From NCBI RefSeq assembly GCF_029873635.1, contig NC_080421.1, forward strand, positions 310,001 to 374,000: DNA of 64,000 nucleotides, written 5' to 3'. Numbering within the stretch: position 1 is the first letter of the stretch; each line of letters opens with the position of its first letter. The stretch comes from Malania oleifera (Eukaryota; Streptophyta; Magnoliopsida; Santalales; Ximeniaceae). Below are positions 1 through 12,560 of this stretch, piece by piece. A model generated the notes under the pieces. That model saw only the letters and a list, made by a program, of their open reading frames with translations. It searched no databases and was not told where the DNA came from. Made by a program: the position numbers and the translations under genes.

Positions 1-883
1 TCAACGCCTCATACGGTGCCATCCCAATGCTGGCCTGGTAGTTGTTGTTGTACGCAAACTCGACTAGTGGCAAACACTATATCCAACGACCTCCAAAGTC
101 CAATACACATGCTCGTAGCATATCCTCCAAAATCTGTATTGTCCTCTATGTCTGCCCATTTGTCTAAGGATGAAAAGATGTGCTGAACGACAATTGAGAA
201 CCTATGACCCCTTGTAGACTCTTCCAAAAATGGGATGTGAACCGTGAGTCTTTGTCTGAAATTATGGACACTGGGACGCCATGAAGCCTAACTAATTCCT
301 GGATATATAACTCAGCCAATCTGTTCATGGAGTAGCTAACTCTGATTGGCAAAAAGTGGGCAGTCTTTGTCAGTCGATCCACCACTACCCAGATAGCATC
401 CTGTTCACGCAACGCCGACAATAATCTTATGACGAAATCCATTGCTATATGCTCCCACTTCCACTTAAGAATGTGGAGTGGTTGTAATGATCTCGTTGGT
501 CTCTGATGCTCAGCTTTCACTTGTTGGCACGTCAAACACTGATCCACATATTGAGTTATCTCCCTCTTCATGTTGCTCCACCAGAAGGACTCTTGAAGAT
601 CCCTTTACATTTTAGTGCTATATGGACGTACAGTATACAGGGATCGATATGCTTCCTTTAGAATAAACTTCTAAATCTCAGGGTCAGTAGGAACACATAA
701 CCTAGTACGGAACCTCAAGGCTCAATAATCTGAGATGCTGAAATCTATTTCTTGACCATCTTGTACCTTCCACATAAGCTCTACTAATTCTGCATAATTC
801 CTTTGAGCTATTTTAATTCTCTCTTATAGGGTGGGTTGCAAAACCAAATCAGCAATAAATGCCTAGTGATCACCCTCTACCAG
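1..883 (-). pseudogene. E1 integrase fragment (zinc-binding and catalytic core)
   Basis: On the minus strand this encodes a Ty3/gypsy integrase: the end of the zinc-binding region ([14 protein letters not shown]), then the core with the first Asp in AMDFVIRL and the second in [11 protein letters not shown]. The core continues into the frame with FAYNNNYQASIGMAPYEAL near bases 1-70. The third catalytic residue should sit in the GQ-x-ERTIQILED motif. There both the preceding Gln and the Glu codon read TAG, so the active site is lost. The part at 572-883 is the degraded region between RNase H and the zinc finger. It continues at 6839 on the other side of the insertion at 884-6833. Confidence 0.9.
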
Positions 884-3505
884 TGTAATAACCCGAAAAA
901 AGAAATTAAAAAAAAAAATAATTAATTAAAATTATTAATTAATTAAGTGGTTAAACACTATTAAATTAATGTATTAAATAAAAAAATAAAAATAAATAGT
1001 ATAAAAATAATAATAATAGTTAATTAATTAATGAATTAATTAAATGTTATTAAATTAAATAAATAAATAGTAAAAAAAAAATGGAATAAAGATATATATA
1101 TATATATATATATGTAATATATATATGAAAGCTTAATATGTATATATATAAAGGTTAAACTATAAGTTATATATATATATATATATATATATATTAAGTA
1201 AAGTTAAGTTAAGGTAAGTTAAAGAAAGAAAAAAAGAAAAAAAAAAAGAAAAAAAAAAACAAGATACAGAAGCTTGTTGAAGCTTCTTCTGTAGATGGAA
1301 ATTGAAGAGAGCTTCAGCTCTCTCTCGTCGTCTCGCCTCTCCATCTCCGCCTCTCCCTCTCCCCTTATTTCTCGACGAATACTCAATCGATCGGAAAATG
1401 GAAGGTGCCGTTGGGTTCCTAGCTCCGCCACCGACATTTCTACTGGAGCGGATTTGTCGTGGGAACGGCTTAGGCACTGCTCCTGGGGAAAGGTAATTTT
1501 TCCCCAATTTCTCAATTTCTGATAAAATCTGTTGTTGAATTGACGACCAGGCACCACCACAGGGTCCTAATCGTCGTTGTCGTCATTTTGACGTAGGTAA
1601 TTTTTCAATTGAGATTTTCTAGGCCCTACTCCAAAGTGAGAGTGGGATTTGAGAAATTTGACAATTTGGCTAAATTTAAGGGTAGATTTATTTATTTAGG
1701 AATTATGGCCCTAAGAAGTATTAAATAATATTTTATTCAAGAATAATTTATTGGAACTAGGAATTTAATTTCAAGGTCCGGGTGAGCGCTGCAGGTATTT
1801 TTCGGAGTCCCTATTGGCGTAGTTCAAGAAACCAGGTAAGGGGAAAAATATATATTAAATCAGAGTTTTTATGAATTTAAGGAAAAAAAAAATAAATTGT
1901 GTTATATGTACGTGTACATGTTTCGGTATGGGTAAAATGCCAATTGTTTAAATTATATTTCTTTTGAATTTAGGGTTGTTTATTAGATATGTATATGCGA
2001 AAATGAACTGATGAAAGTGGAAAAATATTTTCAGGATAATTAAGTAAGAAATGAAAGGTATTTTCAGTATATAAATACTAAATGTTGGTTGGCTTATTTT
2101 ACAAGCAGTGTATGAATTTTATTGCTAAATTGTGTGGCATGAGAATCTGTGCAAATTATATGTTAAATGTATGAGATGCAGGCTAAGTAAGTAAAACATT
2201 GAGAATAAAATATGATATGGACAATGTTGCCTGTGTATGTTAAATGCAACCATGTAAATGTAAGACAGCTGAAAGAAACCCATGTTAGCAAATCTAGCAC
2301 ACTTCTGTGTAGACTAATTGATGACAGCTAAAAGGAGTTGTGTTAGCAGATTTAGCACGTTTCTACGTAGACTAACTGATGATGGCTAAAGACCAGCTAT
2401 AGTACGAAGTAATGAAATGAAATGTTATGCAATGAAATGATGATGAAATGACAATTAAGTGAAATGACAAATGTAAATGATGTAAATGGGAAAGAGCCAC
2501 TTAAAGTGAAACGAAACGCAAAGTTAAGTTATGAACAGGAATGAATGTGCATGAATGTATAATGACAGAAAAGAATGATGTATTATGATAATAGAAGTAT
2601 GTATGTACGTAGAACATGTTACGATTGGGCGAGGCATACCTTTCACCTGAGGGCTTACTGAGTAAGGCGAGTGTACTAGTAGTTTCAGATGTGGCAGTAG
2701 CTGTATAACGCACTAGGGCAAAGGGAATCTACTTGTATGGGTGGGTAGAATTCCCTATCCTTGGGGCCTTTGCCGGTAAACTATTGTTGAATGCGTGAGT
2801 ACGGGATTAATTTAACACTTGAGGGCTTACTGAGTAAGGTGAGTGCCCTGGTATGCTTTAGCTGCGCCCTTTGGGTTGCCTAGGTATCAGAGCAGAGGGG
2901 TGCTACTTGTATGGGCAGGTAATCACCCCTATCCTCGGGTAAACTCGTGGGTTAAACATTTGCATGTGTCTGTTTAGAATCAGAAAATGACTTTCAGTAT
3001 TATGTTAATGATTTGCAAATATTATAAAATGATATGTATAATCTCATGATGACCACACGCCGAGTTTAATATATTGTTTCTTCCCTTACTGAGATGTGTC
3101 TCACCCAAATATGAATTCATTTTTTTTTTCAGGATTTCTCAGGATCGAGCTTGAGAGCTCGAGATTTTATAACATTTTTGGAAGATATAAGAAAAATGGT
3201 ATATCTTTATGTTAATTTTAATATGTATATTTTATGTTTTATAATTTATGTTTTAAGTCAGTTATGAAAGGATAATTGTGAAACATACTGGTATTAGTGA
3301 ATAATGGTTTGGAGACATGCATATAGTTGAATACTGGTGGATGATTAATTTATTATGGTTGATAATTAGAATTAGTAAACTCTGATATTATGTTATATGG
3401 AGATTATGATCATGTTTTTCGCTGCGTATGTTATGGAATATGATTTATGAGGATATGATCAGGTATAACGCACTAGACCCGGGTTTAAGGGTTCGGGGCG
3501 CTACA
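884..3505 (+). repeat. 5' LTR of the non-autonomous element
   Basis: The LTR starts TGTAATAACCCG and ends GGGGCGCTACA. It holds an A/T-rich start, TA repeats (1097-1112, 1171-1193), and a C/T-rich leader-like block (1310-1500) that reads as a short open frame by chance. It also has two motifs seen in other LTRs here: CTTACTGAGTAAG near 2653 and 2826, and CTTACTGAGATGTGTCTCAC at 3085. A pyrimidine tract and CAGG follow at about 3119-3133. The 4239-6833 copy shows the same landmarks in the same order. Confidence 0.93.
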
Positions 3506-3508
3506 TTG

Positions 3509-3520
3509 TGGTATCAGAGC
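3509..3520 (+). other. Primer binding site (initiator tRNA-Met)
   Basis: TGGTATCAGAGC lies three bases after the 5' LTR. It is complementary to the 3' end of plant initiator tRNA-Met, the usual minus-strand DNA primer of plant LTR elements. Confidence 0.93.
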
Positions 3521-4221
3521 AATGTCCAGCTGGAAGTGTGATTAGATTCACATCGCCTGGATAAGGAAATATTAGAGTATTAGGTTAGGAATGATTTATA
3601 CCAGAGTATAGGATTGAGTTGCGATAAGGATATGAATGGGTAGATTAAGATACCATTAGGAATTCTGAATTATGTTTCATAAGTTTGGGGGCAGAAATCC
3701 CTTGATGGTCTTCTGTGTTTTTCTGAAGAAGTTGCTAGCTTCAGAAAATCATGGTAAATCCATCGATGGTGATGTTTTCGAGCGGAGAAATTCGAACTTG
3801 GGATTTGAACTCAAAGGTTAAGTTGGTTGATTTAGGAAGAAAAATCTTTGAAGGAGAATAATTTAATTGATGTGATTAAATGGTTTGTGGTTAATTAGGT
3901 GTTTGATATTTAAATTGGAATATATGGAAATTTGTTGTATGAGGTTGGCTAGTTGATTTTAGAGGTTATGGTATTAGGAGAAACTAGCAGGAACCACTAG
4001 GTAGAGGTGGACGAGCATGTGCTTATACGATGGTCCTGGATGAGGCAAATAAAGCCAAGAGGGCAGGTATGAATTTATGTTGAAGATGATGATGATTTTA
4101 TTTAATTATTGATGATGCAAAAATTTATTTGGGAGACATATTTATTGAATGGTATGAGATATAGTAAATCGTAGAATTATGGAGATGAAAGATTAGGTAA
4201 CGAATTTCGAGGACGAAATTT
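3521..4221 (+). other. Non-coding interior of the non-autonomous element
   Basis: No reading frame with gag, protease or polymerase motifs is visible on either strand. The first part looks like a gypsy untranslated leader (it includes CTTGATGGTCTTCTGTG near 3700). The last part looks like the sequence next to a gypsy 3' purine tract. The whole coding region appears to have been deleted. Confidence 0.8.
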
Positions 4222-4238
4222 CTTAAAGGAGGGAAGAA
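4222..4238 (+). other. Polypurine tract
   Basis: CTTAAAGGAGGGAAGAA directly precedes the 3' LTR at 4239 and is the expected plus-strand primer. Confidence 0.88.
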
Positions 4239-6833
4239 TGTAATAACTCGAAAAAAAAAATTAAAAAAATAATAATAATTAATTAAAATTATTAATTAAT
4301 TAAGTGGTTAAACACTATTAAATTAATGTATTAAATAAATAAATAAAAATAAATAGTATAAAAATAATAATAATAATTAATTAATTAATGAATTAATTAA
4401 ATGTTATTAAATTAAATAAATAAATAGTAAAAAAAAAAATGGAATAAAGATATATATATGTAATATATATATGAAAGCTTAATATGTATATATAGAAAGG
4501 TTAAAGTATAAGTTATATATATATATATATATATATGTTAAGTAAAGTTAAGTTAAGGTAAGTTAAAGAAAGAAAAAAAAAGAAAAAAAAAAACAAGATA
4601 CAGAAGCTTGCTGAAGCTTCTTCTGCAGATGGAAATTGTAGAGAGCTTCAGCTCTCTCTCGTCGTCTCGCCTTTTCATCTCCGCCTCTCCCTCTCTCCTT
4701 ATTTCTCGACCAATACTCAACCAATCGGAAAACGGAAGGTGTCATTGGGTTCCTAGCTCCACCACCGACATTTCTACTGGAGCGGATTTGTCATGGGAAC
4801 GGCTTAGGCACTGCTCCTGGGGAAAGATAATTTTTCCCCAATTTTTCAATTTCTGATAAAATCTGTTGTTGAATCGACGATCAGGCACCACCATGGGGTC
4901 CTAATCGTTGTTGTCGTCATTTTGACGTAGATAATTTTTCAATTGGGGTTTTCTAGGCCCTACTCCAAAGCGAGAGTGGGATTTGGGAAATTTGGCAATT
5001 TGGCTAAATTTAAGGGTAGATTTATTTATTTAGGAATTATGGCCCTAAGAAGTATTAAATAATATTTTATTCAAGAATAATTTATTGGAACTAGGAATTT
5101 AATTTCAGGGTCCGGGTGAGCGCCGCAGGTATTTTTCGGAGTCCCTGTTGGCGTAGTTCAAGAAACCAGGTAAGGGGAAAAATATTAAATCAGAATTTTT
5201 TTGAATTTAAGGAAAAAAAATAAATGGTGTTATATGTACGTGTATATGTTTCAGTATGGGTAAAATGCCAACTGTTTAAATTATATTTCTTTCGAATTTA
5301 GGGTTGTTTATTAGATATATATATATACGAAAATGAACTGATGAAAGTGGAAAAATATTTTCAGGATAATTAAGTAAGAAATGAAAGGTATTTTCAGTAT
5401 ATAAACACTAAATGTTGGTTGGCTTATTTTACAAGCAGTGTATGAATTTTATTGCTAAATTATGTGGCATAAGAATTTGTGCAAATTATATGTTAAATGT
5501 ATGAGATGCAGGCTAAGTAAGTAAAACATTGAGAATAAAATATAATATGGACAATGTTGCCTGTGTATGTTAAATGCAACCATGTAAATGTAAGACAGCT
5601 GAAAAAGAGTCATGTTAACAGATCTAGTACAATTCTGTGTAGACTAACTGATGACAGCTAAAAGGAGCTGTGTTAGCAGATTTAGCACGTTTCTACGTAG
5701 ACTAACTGATGATGGCTAACGACCAGCTATAGTATGAAGTAATGAAATGAAATGTTATGCAATGAAATGATGATGAAATGGCAATGAAGTGAAATGACAA
5801 ATGTCAATGATGTAAATGGGAAAGAGCCACTTAAAGTGAAACGAAATGCAAAGCTAAGTTATGAATAGGAATGAATGTGCATGAATGTATAATGACAGAA
5901 AAGAATGATGTATTATGATAATAGAAGTATGTATGTACGTAGAACATGTTACGATTGGGCGAGGCATACCTTTCGCCTGAGGGCTTACTGAGTAAAGCGA
6001 GTGTACTAGTAGCTTCAGATGTGGCAGTAGTTGTATAACGCCCTAAGGCAAAGGGAATCTACTTGTATGGGCGGGTAGAATTCCCTATCCTTGGGGCCTT
6101 TGCCAGTAAACTATTGTTAAATGCGTGAGTACGGGATTAATTTAACACTTGAGGGCTTACTGAGTAAGGTGAGTGCCCTGGTATGCTTTAGCTGCGCCCT
6201 TTGGGTTGCCTAGGTATCAGAGTAGAGGGGTGCTACTTGTATGGACGGGTAATCACCCCTAATTTAAGGTAATCTCGTGGGTTAAACATTTGCATGTGTT
6301 TGTTTAGGATCAGAAAATGACTTTCAGTATTATGTTAATGATTTGCAAATATTATAAAATGATATGTATAATCTCATGATGGCCACATGCTGAGTTTAAT
6401 ATATTGTTTCTTCCCTTACTGAGATGTGTCTCACCCGAATATGAATTCATTTTTTTTCAGGATTTCTCAGGATCGAGCTTGAGAGCTCAAGATTTTATAA
6501 CATTTTTGGAAGATATAAGAAAAATGGTATATCTTTATGTTAATTTTAATATGTATATTTTATGTTTTATAATTTATGTTTTAAGTCAGTTATGAAATGA
6601 TAGTTGTGAAACATACTGGTATTAGTGAATAATGGTTTGAAGACATGCATATATTTGAATATTGATGGATGATTAATTTATTATGATTGGTAATTAGAAT
6701 TAGTAAACTTTGGTACTATGTTATATGGAGATTATGATCATGTTTTCCACTGCGTATGTTATGGAATATGATTTATGAGGATATGATCAGGTATAACGCA
6801 CTAGACCTGGGCTTAAGGGTTCGGGGTGCTACA
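4239..6833 (+). repeat. 3' LTR of the non-autonomous element
   Basis: This copy of 884-3505 has scattered substitutions and small indels. It starts TGTAATAACTCG and ends GGGGTGCTACA. It carries CTTACTGAGTAAGGTGAGTG (6157-6176), CTTACTGAGATGTGTCTCAC (6415-6434) and TTTTTTTTCAGG ending at 6462. E1 coding sequence resumes after the ACCAG duplication. Confidence 0.93.
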
Positions 6834-6838
6834 ACCAG

Positions 6839-8328
6839 CTCCACACTGAGCCTCTCTAGATCCATTTGGATCGGATGCTGAATCTCCACTATAGACACAG
6901 ATGAATCCATTGATTTCCGGCTCAAAGCATCACCGACCATATTCGCTTTTCCCGGGTGGTAGCTGATAGTGCAGTTATAATCCTTTATTAGCTCCAACCA
7001 TCTTCTCTGCCTCCTATTTAATTCCTTCTACGTGAAGAAATATTTTAAGCTTTTATGGTCAATAAATATCTCACACCTACCTTCATATAAATAGTGCCTC
7101 CAAATCTTCACTGCATAAATCACTGCTGCCAATTCTAGATCATGAGTAGGATAATTCTTCTCATATTCTTTCAACTGTCGTGAAGCATAGACTATCACTT
7201 TTCCTCGCTACATCAACATGCATCCGAGCCCTTTGTAAGACACATCACTGTAAATTACGAACCCCTCTTCTCCTGAAGGAATCGTCAACACAAGCGCAGT
7301 GATGAGTTGCTGTTTCAGTTCCTGGAAGTTTTGTTGACATTCATTAGACCACTCAAGCTTCACTCCCTTCCTGGTGAATCTGGTAAGTGGGTCTGACAGT
7401 CTAGAGAAACCCTAAACAAACCTGCGATAGTACCCAGCCAATCCCAGTAAACTCCTAATCTCGTGCACATTCTTTGGTCGTACCCAGTCTACTACCACCT
7501 CAATCTTACTCGAATCAACAGAAATACCACCCCTGGATATAATGTGTCCAAGGAAGGTAACCTGTTCCAACCAGAACTTGCACTTCTTGAACTTCGCATA
7601 TAGCTTCTTCTCTCGCAACACCTGAAGCACTATACTTAGATGCTCCTCATGCTCCTTTGGACTCTTTGAATACACCAGTATATCATCAATAAATACTACC
7701 ATAAACTAATCTAAATACTAGTGAAAAACCCTATTCATCAAATCCATAAACACTCTAAGAGCATTCGTCAACCCAATGGCATAACTATAAATTCATAGTG
7801 TCCATACCATGTTCTAAATGCCGTCTTCGAAACATCTTTCACCCTGACTTTCACCTGATGGTACCCAGAGTGTAAGTTTATCTTCGAAAAGATTTGCGTC
7901 CCCTGTAACTGGTCAAACAAATCATCGATACACAAGAGCGGGTATTTTTTCTTGATACTTACTTTATTTATTTTCCGGTAGTCGATGCACAACCTCATCG
8001 ACCCATCCTTCTTCCTCACAAATAAAACCGGTGCTCCCCAGGGCAACACACTGGGCCGAATAAACCCCTTATCTAACAGTTCCTACAATTGTTCTTTTAA
8101 TTCTTTCAGCTTTGCCGGTGCCATTCTATATGGCGCCTTCGAAATCGGCGCTGTCCCTGGAACCAAATTAATAACGAACACTACCTCACGATCAGGAGGT
8201 AGTCCCGGTAAATTCTTGGGGAATACATTAGGAAAATCCCTCACCACTGGGATATCCTTCACCCTCAGCTCCCCTTCTAATACTGCCTTCACACAGGCTA
8301 AATAACCCTGACAGCCTTCTGATAGCAA
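6839..8328 (-). pseudogene. E1 reverse transcriptase and RNase H
   Basis: Minus-strand reading from 8328 downward gives the protease/RT linker (DIPVVRDFPNVFP), then RT with [12 protein letters not shown] and the catalytic motif written [11 protein letters not shown] (7702-7660, in place of YxDD). [16 protein letters not shown] and [12 protein letters not shown] follow. RNase H ends with YNCTISYHPGKANMVGDALS (6997-6900). At least three frame breaks separate these blocks, for example near 8050-8080 and 7700-7770. The downstream integrase part is at 1-883. The copy is dead. Confidence 0.92.
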
Positions 8329-8337
8329 TCTACGTGC

Positions 8338-8829
8338 TTAAATAAAAGATAGTAACTGAGGTGGGGTGTGCACACGTGATCCCATGAATCTGTACTCTTG
8401 TCCCCCTGGAGGTCTGAACACTACCTCTCTCTGATGGTAATCAATGCTGGCATAGTGGGCAGCTAACCAGTCCATTCCCAAGATTACCTCAAACCCATGC
8501 ATATCTAAAACCACCAGATTAATTGACAAAGACTTCTCTTGAATGCCCATTGGATAGTCCCTGAGTACCTTTCTACATATCCCTATAGCCCCAGTCGGCG
8601 TAACAACAGACAGACTAATATCTAACTGTTGAGGTTTAAACACACACAACGTCACATATTCTCAGGCGATAAAAGAGTGAGTCACCCTAGAATCAAACAA
8701 GACAGTAGCTTTAAATGACAATATTGAAACAGAACCTGTCATCACATCTCATGAGGCCTCAGAATCTCCCGGCATCAGTGCATAAACTCGTGCCGGAGCA
8801 GTATTCCTCTGCTGTCCACCTTGAGGTGC
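8338..8829 (-). pseudogene. E1 aspartic protease
   Basis: This is the retropepsin-like domain of a Ty3/gypsy polyprotein, with the conserved end [20 protein letters not shown] at 8550-8490. Upstream, the active site that is normally DSGATHSF reads DSRVTHSF near 8674-8700, so both residues after DS are changed and activity is unlikely. An in-frame stop lies near 8745. Sequence toward 8829 (PARVYALMPGDSE) joins the end of gag, which continues after the solo LTR at 11632. Confidence 0.88.
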
Positions 8830-8834
8830 CTGAT

Positions 8835-11412
8835 TGTGATGCTCTGATTCTTACAATTTTTTTTCTCAATATCAATAATAAATAAATAATCACGTCATAA
8901 ATTCACAACATTCACAAATCGGCCACGTCAACAATCTTACTATCATTCATACAACCTGACTCGCATTGGGTATCGGGTAAAAAATTATTTTATCATACAA
9001 CCTAACAGCGGAAGACAGTATATACATATCAGTTAGAATACAATACCCAGAGTATCAATATACACATATACACAATACTATCTCATACCCAAAAATAATA
9101 TAGCCCTAGTCCAAACTCACCTTGTATATTAGGGTTCCAGCTCCCTACTATCATGGAGCTCTATCACCTGGTCTATCCCTGTTCCCTGAAAAATTTAGAT
9201 AATTTGGGTGAGACACATCTCAGTAAGAAGGAATAAATTATTTATAGTGTGTGGCCATATGAGTACAATTATAATACACTTTACTTTTTAAATCACCATT
9301 TCATTTGAGAAAATACACTGATATACACAATCTCATAATCGTATAGATATACAACACAAGCTTTTATAAGCTTTAAAACCATTTATCAAATTCAATGATA
9401 TCCAACACATAATTATCCGCGAAGTTCCTAAGAATAAGGAAGATACCGCCCATACAGGTAGGTTCCCTCTACCCTAACACGTTATGCAGCCGGGTATGGC
9501 CACATCTGATACCTATCACCGCACTCACCTTACTCAGTAAGCCCTCAGGTGGAGAGTTTCACTTCGTCTCAATTATTTATATTATTAACTCACGCGGTCC
9601 ATTTCTCAATTTTATCATTCTTTATTTCTCAATTTCCATTCTTTCTTTCATTTATCATTTTAGCCAATTTTATCATTCTTTTACTTTTCATTTCCACTTT
9701 ACTTTCCGGGTCATGAATATCCTCGGTATCAAATACCAGCATTGCGTCTGTAACTCATGACCAACCTGAGGATCTTTCTATACATGCCATGCTCCCCCCC
9801 ATGGTCAAGGTTGTGTGGCCCGAAGGCTGGATCTAACCGCAGTTGGCCGACCCGGTTAGATCAAATATCCTATCACATATTGCGTTTGTAGTACGACTGG
9901 CGGCCTATAACCTTGATCCTGATTCAGGGGGCCCAACAACCTTACATAATGACACAGTCGACTGTCACGCCACACGCTCTAAAAGTCCGTGTGGTTGCAC
10001 TAACACCACTTGCAACGATACCGTGCTCAATATCATTACCATCCAATGGGGTTTACCACCACATACCCGCAATTATTATGCGGTATTGGCATTTTATCAT
10101 TTATATTTCACATATTTCCACATTTCTAATTTTCATATTGTAGAATTAACATTGCAATATTTTCATTTCACATATTTACATTTCAATATCAGTATTTTCA
10201 ATACATTTCATCATTTAAATGATATTTTCTCAGTTCATAATTCATCTCATCTCATACTATCATATACATATTTTGTTTCACAATTACTCAATATTTCTCA
10301 AAACACATTTCCATATTTCACCTTTCTTCATTTTCTTAGAGAATACATTTTTTGTATATTTTACTTTCATCATTTTCCCATATTTCAATTCTCATATTAA
10401 AACATATTTTAGTATCTCATATTTGACAGGATAAATCATCTAACTCAGTTTAAACATTTCTCAATATAAATCATATGCCATACAAATTTCATCTCATATT
10501 TATATCATAATAAATTTCAGGTAAAATAACATACGCCATTTTCACATATTTCTCAACCCATAATTTTCATAAAAAGATTGTTATAATTTATTCCCCTTAC
10601 CTGGCTTACTGAGAGTCTCGCTAGAATGCCAAAATCTCACGCCCTTGGCGCCCAAAATTTAACTCCTGCAATTTACACTTTTCCCAAATTAATTAATCTA
10701 TTTCTCAGAAATAATACCCATCTAACCTTCCTTAGGCTCCATATACCTCAAATTAATATTTAAACTAACATTTAACAGCCTCACTTAATTTTCTAAATTT
10801 TGCCTGCGGGTCCCAAAATTACACCCGCGGTGCTCACCTGAGCCTTAAATTCCATAAATCCTACTTCAGCCCCAGATGCTCAATATTTTAGCATTTCTAA
10901 ATTAATGCTAATTAATTAAAAATAAGTCCCTTAATAACCCCCACACCCCAAATTTGGGGTTTTGGCTTGACACCCTCACTGGAATTCCGTCCCGCTAGAC
11001 TTGTAGAGAATCATCCCTAAATTCTTGTGGTGGTATCCGTTCGTCAATTGGACTTATAATTTTCAAGAAATTAAAGAAAAAGGAAAAAATGACTTACCCT
11101 AGGGAATACGTCTACGTCGCTCCTACCACCGATCCGCTCTGGTAGAAATGATGGCAGCGGAGAATGGAGTCCGGCGGTATCTTTGGATTTTTGATCGGGC
11201 GAAAATCCGTCATAAAATCGAGGAGAGAGGGAGAGAGAATGAAGAGAGAGAGAGAGAGAGAGAGCTTGCAGAGCTGCGCAGGAGAGTAAAAGAAAAGAAA
11301 AGAAAAAAAAAGAAAAAGAAGAACAAGAAGATAGGGGGGGGGGGGCGTGAAGGCTTCCAGGAACCACCTGAAGCTTCCTTAAGCTTCCGGTGATGTAATA
11401 ATAATAATAATA

Positions 11413-11454
<42 letters not shown>

Positions 11455-11626
11455 TATTTAATTAATATTAATAGTAATATATTTTATTAATAAAAATAAA
11501 AATAAATTTTAATTAATTTTTGTTCTTTTTTTTATTTGATTAATTAATTAATTATATATATTTTTATTTTTTATTTTTTGAAAATCATTCCACTAATCTT
11601 CTATATCCCTTTTTGGGATTTTTACA
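8835..11626 (-). repeat. Solo LTR, minus orientation, in E1 gag/protease
   Basis: On the plus strand it runs from TGTGATGCTCTGATT to GGATTTTTACA and is flanked by the perfect 5-bp duplication CTGAT (8830-8834 and 11627-11631). No interior or second LTR is present, so this is the product of LTR-LTR recombination. It is the same family as the E1 LTR (15490-18307) and as 12362-15032. Conserved landmarks, reversed, include the hairpin motif at 9206-9227, the CTTACTCAGTAAG block at about 9532, and AGACTTGTAGAGAATC near 10997. An (AAT)n run is at 11394-11452. Confidence 0.93.
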
Positions 11627-11631
11627 CTGAT

Positions 11632-12356
11632 AGCCTCCCTATCGTCGTCCCCCTCCACTATCATATCTCCTCCACGGCCCTCGACTAGACCCTGCCTGAA
11701 AATCAGAAGGCGCGAGCCTCTTCCTCTGGCTCAATGCCGCTGCGCCTCTCTATAGGCCGCTCTAATCACTACAACCCTGTCTACTATCTCTGAGAAGGTT
11801 TAAACTCGGAAACCTACCACCTGCTCATACAAGTTTTGCCTCTGGCCCTCCTCAAACTTCCTTACCTTCCTCTCCTCATCTAGCACCATATACGGGGTGA
11901 ACCGGGACAGCTCAATAAATCTCGCTGCATATTGCTGCATCATCAAAGGTCGCTGTGTCAGATACAGAAACTTTGATGCCTTTGCACTCCAGACCATAGC
12001 GGGAAAGTACCGCTTGAAGAAAATTTTCCTAAAGCGACTCTACGTCATCGCTATAGGGTCATGCCTTTGCTCCTCCAATAATCTCACCAACCTCCACCAA
12101 CACTTTGCTTCCCTAGTCAATTTCAATGTGGCAAACAATACCTTCTGCTTGTCTGTACATGAGAGAACTACCAGTATGTTCTTTATGTCCCGAACCCAGT
12201 TCTCTGCTACCAGTGGGTCCGCTCCTTCAGTAAAAGACGGGGTCGCATACGCGTGAATTGCTCAATTGTGCAGCTCTACTCCCCCAAACTTCTGGCCATC
12301 TCAGCCATCATCTGCTGGGTGACACTGTGCAACACCGCGTCAGGATCTCCACCACC
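11632..12356 (-). pseudogene. E1 gag (middle part)
   Basis: The minus strand encodes the retrotransposon gag domain: QQYAARFIELSRFTPYMVLD and RKVRKFEEGQRQNLYEQVVG at 11940-11810, with the upstream gag helix region toward 12356 (HSVTQQMMAEMA). Frameshifts are frequent. The CCHC zinc knuckle region expected next to the protease is degraded. It is bounded by solo LTRs on both sides and continues at 15038. Confidence 0.85.
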
Positions 12357-12361
12357 TATAT

Positions 12362-12510
12362 AGTAATAACCCTAAAAAGGGATATACAAGATTAGTGGGG
12401 TGATTTCAAAAAATAAAAATAAAAAATTAATTAATTAAATTTATTAAAAAAATAATTAAATTCATTTTTTATTTTTATTAATAAAATATATTATTAATAT
12501 TAATTAAATA

Positions 12511-12560
<50 letters not shown>

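Larger units (their letters stand above)
884..6833 (+). mobile_element. Complete non-autonomous LTR retrotransposon with 2.6-kb LTRs and a short non-coding core
   Basis: Two near-identical direct repeats (884-3505 and 4239-6833) begin TGTAATAAC and end GCTACA. They flank only 733 bases. The element is bounded by a perfect 5-bp target duplication, ACCAG (879-883 and 6834-6838), inside the E1 integrase/RNase H spacer. A tRNA-Met primer site and a purine tract are in place, but the interior has no gag or pol. The interior edges resemble Ty3/gypsy leader and tail sequence (for example GAGGACGAAATTTCTTAAAG before the purine tract). It is therefore probably an internally deleted derivative moved by enzymes of a related element. 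Confidence 0.93.

Noticed and set aside
1295-1560. Frames on both strands in the C/T-rich block
   Set aside because: Present in both LTR copies with changes that do not preserve the protein; best read as LTR leader.
9843-10434. 185-residue and overlapping frames
   Set aside because: They lie within a solo LTR and are His/Phe/Ile-rich products of T-rich sequence.
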